Part shown: piece after piece, positions 7,206-9,914 of the stretch
How positions within the stretch are numbered: the stretch's first letter is position 1
Layout of the letters: every line of letters begins with the position of its first letter
From: JANMMJ01 sp964543235
Lineage (GTDB): Bacteria; Pseudomonadota; Alphaproteobacteria; Rhizobiales; Aestuariivirgaceae
Assembly (NCBI GenBank): GCA_964543235.1
Contig: CAZIXE010000098.1
Coordinates: 1-9,914 of the forward strand
Direction of reading: 5' to 3'
Length of the DNA: 9,914 nt
Translations under genes and position numbers: made by a program
The notes under the pieces: model-generated
Told to the model about the DNA's origin: nothing
Database searches by the model: none
Seen by the model: the letters and a program-made list of their open reading frames with translations, nothing else

Positions 7206-7353
7206 GGTCATGGCTAGGCAAACATCTGCGAAGTTCGCAACATCGTAAGTTGATCGCATCTGGCGGCCGATTGTCAACCATTGCTCGCCTTTGTGCACCC
7301 ACATTCACCCAAACAGCATTTTCTTACTGCACACGATTTGCGCACGACGCCTC
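7206..7353. other. Gene-free stretch after the paralogue gene; short repeats only
   Basis: I see no credible gene and no clear Rho-independent terminator here. The stretch holds a 13-bp inverted repeat, TGCGAA-G-TTCGCA (7227-7239), and a direct repeat TGCACACGA / TGCGCACGA (7328-7336 and 7339-7347) spaced by 11 bp. If the dusA fragment just to the right marks the end of an integrated element, this is the element's terminal DNA, and the direct repeats could be integrase arm sites. That is speculative. Confidence 0.4.
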
Positions 7354-7452
7354 CTAACGCATTGATTTATTTGAGTTGCCTTTCTCTTCCATCATGGGGG
7401 CGACGGCGAAGATCTTGCCGGGCGCTGCGCGCGGTGGCGAGTTGTCCTTCAT
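7354..7452 (-). pseudogene. dusA: 5' fragment of dusA (tRNA-dihydrouridine synthase A), cut at codon 21
   Basis: On the minus strand from ATG 7452 the first 21 codons end in GKIFAVAPMM. This is the N-terminal flavin-binding motif of DusA, which in the family continues DWTDRHCR. Here the frame instead continues EEKGNSNKSMR and stops at TAG (7354-7356), 32 residues in total against about 330 for DusA. Similarity ends at about 7388, after ATGATGGA. The fragment keeps a plausible promoter and lies downstream of the marR-type gene on the same strand. The 5' end of dusA is a known insertion site for genomic islands and prophages, so the break is best explained as an attachment-site junction, with the rest of dusA at the far end of the element, to the left of this window. 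A plain deletion is the alternative. The identification rests on a short motif. Confidence 0.7.
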
Positions 7453-7458
7453 GTTTCG

Positions 7459-7487
7459 GATATAGCTGCGGCATCGCGGCAGCTCAA
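7459..7487 (-). promoter_or_regulatory. Probable original dusA promoter, giving a leaderless start
   Basis: On the minus strand, TTGAGC (7487-7482), a 17-bp spacer and TATATC (7464-7459) form a reasonable sigma-70-type promoter. Transcription would begin at or very near the dusA ATG (7452), and no ribosome site precedes that codon, which fits a leaderless message. It now drives only the truncated fragment. Confidence 0.4.
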
Positions 7488-7541
7488 TTGGGGAACGCGG
7501 GCAATCCCAAGCCTGTCAAGGCCGCGATCAATCACAAACGG

Positions 7542-8009
7542 TCATGGCGTGCGTATGCGGATCAAGGCCTTCAATGCAGCAACCAGTCTTTCAGATTCGA
7601 TGGGCCCCAGCCGCTTCCTCAGGTCGCCGTCATATTCAAGTGCGCTGCCGCCCAGGTCCCTAAACACTTTCAGGCCGGATGCGGTGAGATGCAGCGCTTC
7701 GGCCCGCCGGTCGCTGATCGACGTCTCACGCCGCAACAAGCCGGTTTCTTCGAGCGCCGCAATGGCGCGGCTGACCTTGGTCTTCTCAACATGCGATCTC
7801 CTGCAGATGTCACTGGCCGTCATCGAGCCAAATTTCCCAAGGTTGGCAAGGACACGCCACTGGGTGCGGGTCATGCCGTATTTGCGGGAGTAGATCGACT
7901 GGAACGAGCGGGAGGTGGCTTCCGCAGCCTGGTTCAAGAGATACGGGAGGAATTCCTCAAGATCGAAGCCCGCGTCCGGAGGATCCTGCTTCGCGCCCGG
8001 CGGCTTCAT
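7542..8009 (-). CDS. MarR-family transcriptional regulator
   Basis: A 155-residue winged-helix repressor. Helices from FDLEEFLPYLLNQAAEATSRSFQ (15-37) form the dimer region. The motif YGMTRTQWRVLANLGKFGSMTASDIC (44-69) leads into the recognition helix EKTKVSRAIAALEETGLL (75-92). The wing SDRRAEALHLT (99-109) carries the usual Asp-Arg. The frame is open upstream to 8183, but that part lies inside maiA; ATG 8009 overlaps the maiA stop as ATGA and gives the standard family length, so coupled translation is likely. It follows maiA in one operon, so it probably senses an aromatic intermediate of tyrosine breakdown and represses maiA and hmgA through the palindrome at 8681-8698. The ligand and targets are inferred from position only. 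Confidence 0.9.
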   Translation of the reverse strand: MKPPGAKQDPPDAGFDLEEFLPYLLNQAAEATSRSFQSIYSRKYGMTRTQWRVLANLGKFGSMTASDICRRSHVEKTKVSRAIAALEETGLLRRETSISDRRAEALHLTASGLKVFRDLGGSALEYDGDLRKRLGPIESERLVAALKALIRIRTP

Positions 8010-8644
8010 GGCGAAGGTTTCGCCCTGTCCGGGTGGGCTGCAATGAATGCAGGCAGCTTCGCAAGCCGGGAAGAGATCTCTTCGATGCGCGGATACGCGC
8101 CAACATCCACGGCCCAGCGCCTTGCATTGTAGACCTGTGGAACGAGACAGATGTCGGCCAGAGTCACGTTGTCGCCATGGCAATAGGTACCCTCAGGACC
8201 ATTGGAGAGCAACCCTTCTAAGCCTGCAAGCCCCAGCGAGATAAAGTGCTGCATCCAGCCCTCCATGGTGGCCGAGCCCCCGAGGCTGACGGCATGTCTG
8301 GCCACCCGCAGATTGCAGACGGGATGAATTTCCATGGCGATGGCATGGGCGAGTGCCCGTACGCGCTGCCGGCCCTGCGCATCTGCCGGCAGAAGACCCC
8401 CGTGACGTGTTTCATCGAGATATTCAATGATGGCCAGCGACTGGGTGAGCATGTGCCCGTCAATTTCGAGGGCGGGCACCAGGCCTTGCGGATTGCGCGC
8501 CAGATGCGCCGCGGAGTTCTGGTCATCCGAGAGGAGATCGACGACCCGCGTTTCATAAGAAATGCCCAGCCAATTCAGGACGATACGCAGGCGGTAGGAC
8601 GCCGACGAGCGCCAGTAGTCATAAAGCACTGTTGCGCCCGTCAT
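8006..8644 (-). CDS. maiA: Maleylacetoacetate isomerase (zeta-class GST)
   Basis: A cytoplasmic glutathione-dependent enzyme of 212 residues that isomerises 4-maleylacetoacetate to 4-fumarylacetoacetate, the step after homogentisate dioxygenase in tyrosine degradation. The thioredoxin-like domain begins TVLYDYWRSSASYRLRI (5-21), the zeta-class Ser-Ser-x-Ser motif at 13-16, with Ala15 replacing the cysteine found in many relatives. NPQGLVPALEIDG (51-63) and LTQSLAIIEYLDE (66-78) give the glutathione-binding Val56-Pro57 and Gln68-Ser69. The helical domain contains ALAHAIAMEIHPVCNLRV. I chose ATG 8644 over 8695: GGAGGAG (8650-8656) lies 5 nt upstream, and the length is normal for the family. It is divergent from hmgA and overlaps the marR-type gene downstream. 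Context and motif agree well. Confidence 0.92.
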   Translation of the reverse strand: MTGATVLYDYWRSSASYRLRIVLNWLGISYETRVVDLLSDDQNSAAHLARNPQGLVPALEIDGHMLTQSLAIIEYLDETRHGGLLPADAQGRQRVRALAHAIAMEIHPVCNLRVARHAVSLGGSATMEGWMQHFISLGLAGLEGLLSNGPEGTYCHGDNVTLADICLVPQVYNARRWAVDVGAYPRIEEISSRLAKLPAFIAAHPDRAKPSP

Positions 8645-8666
8645 TCCCGCTCCTCCACACTCCGCA

Positions 8667-8695
8667 CTTCTAGCTTGACTTAGTTGCAAATGCAA
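8667..8695 (-). promoter_or_regulatory. Possible promoter of maiA-marR
   Basis: On the minus strand TTGCAT (8695-8690), a 17-bp spacer and TAGAAG (8672-8667) resemble a weak sigma-70-type promoter. Its -35 lies inside the 18-bp palindrome. The leader before the ribosome site would be very short, so confidence is low. Confidence 0.3.
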
Positions 8696-8702
8696 CTATT
8701 AG
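8675..8702 (+). promoter_or_regulatory. Probable hmgA promoter
   Basis: TTGACT (8675-8680), a 16-bp spacer and TATTAG (8697-8702) make a plausible promoter for hmgA. The spacer is filled by the palindrome at 8681-8698, so a bound regulator would block polymerase. Confidence 0.45.
8681..8698. promoter_or_regulatory. 18-bp palindrome, candidate MarR operator
   Basis: TAGTTGCA-AA-TGCAACTA has perfect 8-bp arms around two bases. It sits in the 86-bp gap between the divergent maiA and hmgA starts and overlaps the promoter elements of both. Size and symmetry fit a MarR dimer site, and the only regulator encoded beside it is the MarR-family protein of the maiA operon. Binding is inferred. Confidence 0.7.
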
Positions 8703-8730
8703 CATCGCGGGACAGATGGAGGAGCTGCCG

Positions 8731-9914
8731 ATGAACGTCCATTCAGTGCCAGCAGGCATGGTCCGTGCCCCGTCCACGAAAGGCATAACCGAAGGTTACA
8801 TGCCGGGCTTTGCCAATGATTTCGAAACCGAGGCCCTGCCGGGCGCCCTGCCGCAGGGCCAGAACAGCCCGCAGAAATGCAATTACGGTCTCTATGCCGA
8901 ACAGCTCTCGGGTTCGGCCTTCACCAAGCCGCATCCCGAAAGGACCTGGTGCTACCGCATCCGCCCCTCGGTGAAGCACACCACGCGCTTCAAGAAGATC
9001 GACGTGCCGCATTGGAAGTCAGCGCCGCACATTCTCCCGGACGTCATCAGTCTCGGGCAGTATCGCTGGGACCCCGTGCCCCACTCAAAGGAGGACCTGA
9101 CCTGGATCACCGGCATGCGCACCGTCACGACTGCGGGCGATGTCAACACGCAGACCGGCATGGCCTCCCACATCTATCTGGTCACGGTGTCCATGAAGGA
9201 TGAATACTTCTATTCAGCCGATGGCGAGATGCTCGTGGTGCCACAGGAAGGCCGGCTGCGCTTCTGCACTGAACTCGGCATCATCGATCTGGAGCCGAAG
9301 GAAATCGCCGTGCTGCCGCGCGGCCTCGTCTATCGCGTCGAGGTGCTGGAGGGTCCGGCCCGCGGCTTTGTCTGCGAAAACTATGGCGTGCCTTTCGTGC
9401 TGCCGAACCGCGGCCCCATCGGCGCCAACTGCCTGGCAAATCCGCGGGACTTCAAGACACCCGTGGCGGCCTTCGAGGACCGCGAGGCCCCCTCCTCCGT
9501 GGTCCTCAAGTGGTGCGGCCAGTTCCATGAAACGAAGATCGATCACAGCCCGCTGGATGTCGTGGCCTGGCACGGCAACTATGCGCCCTACAAGTACGAC
9601 CTGCGCACCTATTCGCCGGTCGGCGCCATCCTGTTCGACCATCCCGACCCCTCCATCTTCACGGTCCTCACCGCCCCCTCGGGACTGGCAGGTACGGCCA
9701 ACATCGACTTTGTCCTGTTCCGCGAGCGCTGGCTGGTGGCGGAGCATTCCTTCCGCCCGCCCTGGTACCACAAGAATGTCATGTCGGAGCTGATGGGCAA
9801 TATCTATGGGATCTATGACGCCAAGCCAAAGGGCTTTGTGCCCGGCGGCATGAGCCTGCACAACTGCATGCTTCCGCATGGCCCGGACCGCACGGCTTTC
9901 GAGGGAGCCTCCAA
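8731..9914 (+). CDS. hmgA: Homogentisate 1,2-dioxygenase (3' end beyond window)
   Basis: The non-haem iron(II) enzyme that opens the homogentisate ring to give 4-maleylacetoacetate in tyrosine and phenylalanine degradation. The window holds 394 codons of about 430-450. Typical segments are GYMPGFANDFETEALPGALP (23-42), GQNSPQKCNYGLYAEQLSGSAF and HPDPSIFTVLTAPS. The iron ligands are present: His347 and Glu353 in YHKNVMSELMG and His383 in PHGPD, with the same 6- and 36-residue spacing as His335, Glu341 and His371 of the human enzyme. The start is firm, with GGAGGAG (8718-8724) 6 nt before ATG 8731. Its product is the substrate of the enzyme encoded by the divergent maiA. It is probably repressed through the palindrome overlapping its promoter. 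Fumarylacetoacetase may follow to the right, outside the window. Confidence 0.97.
   Translation, partial: MNVHSVPAGMVRAPSTKGITEGYMPGFANDFETEALPGALPQGQNSPQKCNYGLYAEQLSGSAFTKPHPERTWCYRIRPSVKHTTRFKKIDVPHWKSAPHILPDVISLGQYRWDPVPHSKEDLTWITGMRTVTTAGDVNTQTGMASHIYLVTVSMKDEYFYSADGEMLVVPQEGRLRFCTELGIIDLEPKEIAVLPRGLVYRVEVLEGPARGFVCENYGVPFVLPNRGPIGANCLANPRDFKTPVAAFEDREAPSSVVLKWCGQFHETKIDHSPLDVVAWHGNYAPYKYDLRTYSPVGAILFDHPDPSIFTVLTAPSGLAGTANIDFVLFRERWLVAEHSFRPPWYHKNVMSELMGNIYGIYDAKPKGFVPGGMSLHNCMLPHGPDRTAFEGAS

Noticed and set aside
7464..7484. AGCTGC/GCAGCT hairpin as terminator of the marR-type gene
   Set aside because: The stem is 6 bp with a 9-nt loop and no U-run, and it coincides with the dusA promoter spacer.
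7514..7519. Perfect TTGACA on the minus strand upstream of the dusA fragment
   Set aside because: No acceptable -10 lies 16-18 bp downstream; TTGAGC-17-TATATC closer to the ATG is the better promoter.
7281..8132. 283-codon plus-strand open frame
   Set aside because: It lies antisense to the MarR gene and the end of maiA and crosses the dusA junction; the product has no recognisable domain and no good ribosome site.
8010..8183. N-terminal extension of the MarR protein to 213 residues
   Set aside because: The extra 58 residues lie wholly inside maiA in another frame and do not resemble MarR proteins; ATG 8009 gives normal length and an ATGA overlap.

Overview
The window looks like chromosome of a moderately GC-rich alphaproteobacterium, probably of the Rhizobiales/Hyphomicrobiales type. 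This is inferred from the gene families, base composition and clear Shine-Dalgarno sites; no marker gene in the window proves it.

Left half (1-4582, minus strand): a four-gene sugar uptake and oxidation operon. In transcription order it encodes a TIM-barrel sugar isomerase/epimerase, a periplasmic sugar-binding protein, a Gfo/Idh/MocA NAD(P)-dependent dehydrogenase and an RbsA-type double-ATPase that runs off the left edge. The permease is not in the window. A strong intercistronic stem-loop follows the binding-protein gene.

Middle (4583-7205): an AT-rich divergent promoter region with repeated TTTTGYAGAAAAC-like sites precedes a plus-strand ROK-family repressor. Next comes an unusual protein, a full-length paralogue of the operon's own periplasmic binding protein that has no signal peptide and has gained cysteines. 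It lies in the same reading frame as the ROK gene, behind one TGA codon. The pair could be a cytoplasmic ligand sensor plus repressor that control the divergent sugar operon.

Junction (7206-7541): a gene-poor stretch ends in what looks like the first 21 codons of dusA (tRNA-dihydrouridine synthase A, minus strand, motif KIFAVAPMM), with its own promoter. Similarity stops abruptly where other DusA proteins continue DWTDRH. The 5' end of dusA is a known integration target for genomic islands, so the whole sugar locus may lie on an island whose right edge is near 7387. No integrase is visible here.

Right part (7542-9914): tyrosine/homogentisate degradation genes. A marR-type regulator gene and maiA (maleylacetoacetate isomerase) overlap by ATGA on the minus strand, and hmgA (homogentisate 1,2-dioxygenase, cut by the right edge) is divergent. 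An 18-bp palindrome between maiA and hmgA is the obvious candidate operator for the MarR protein.
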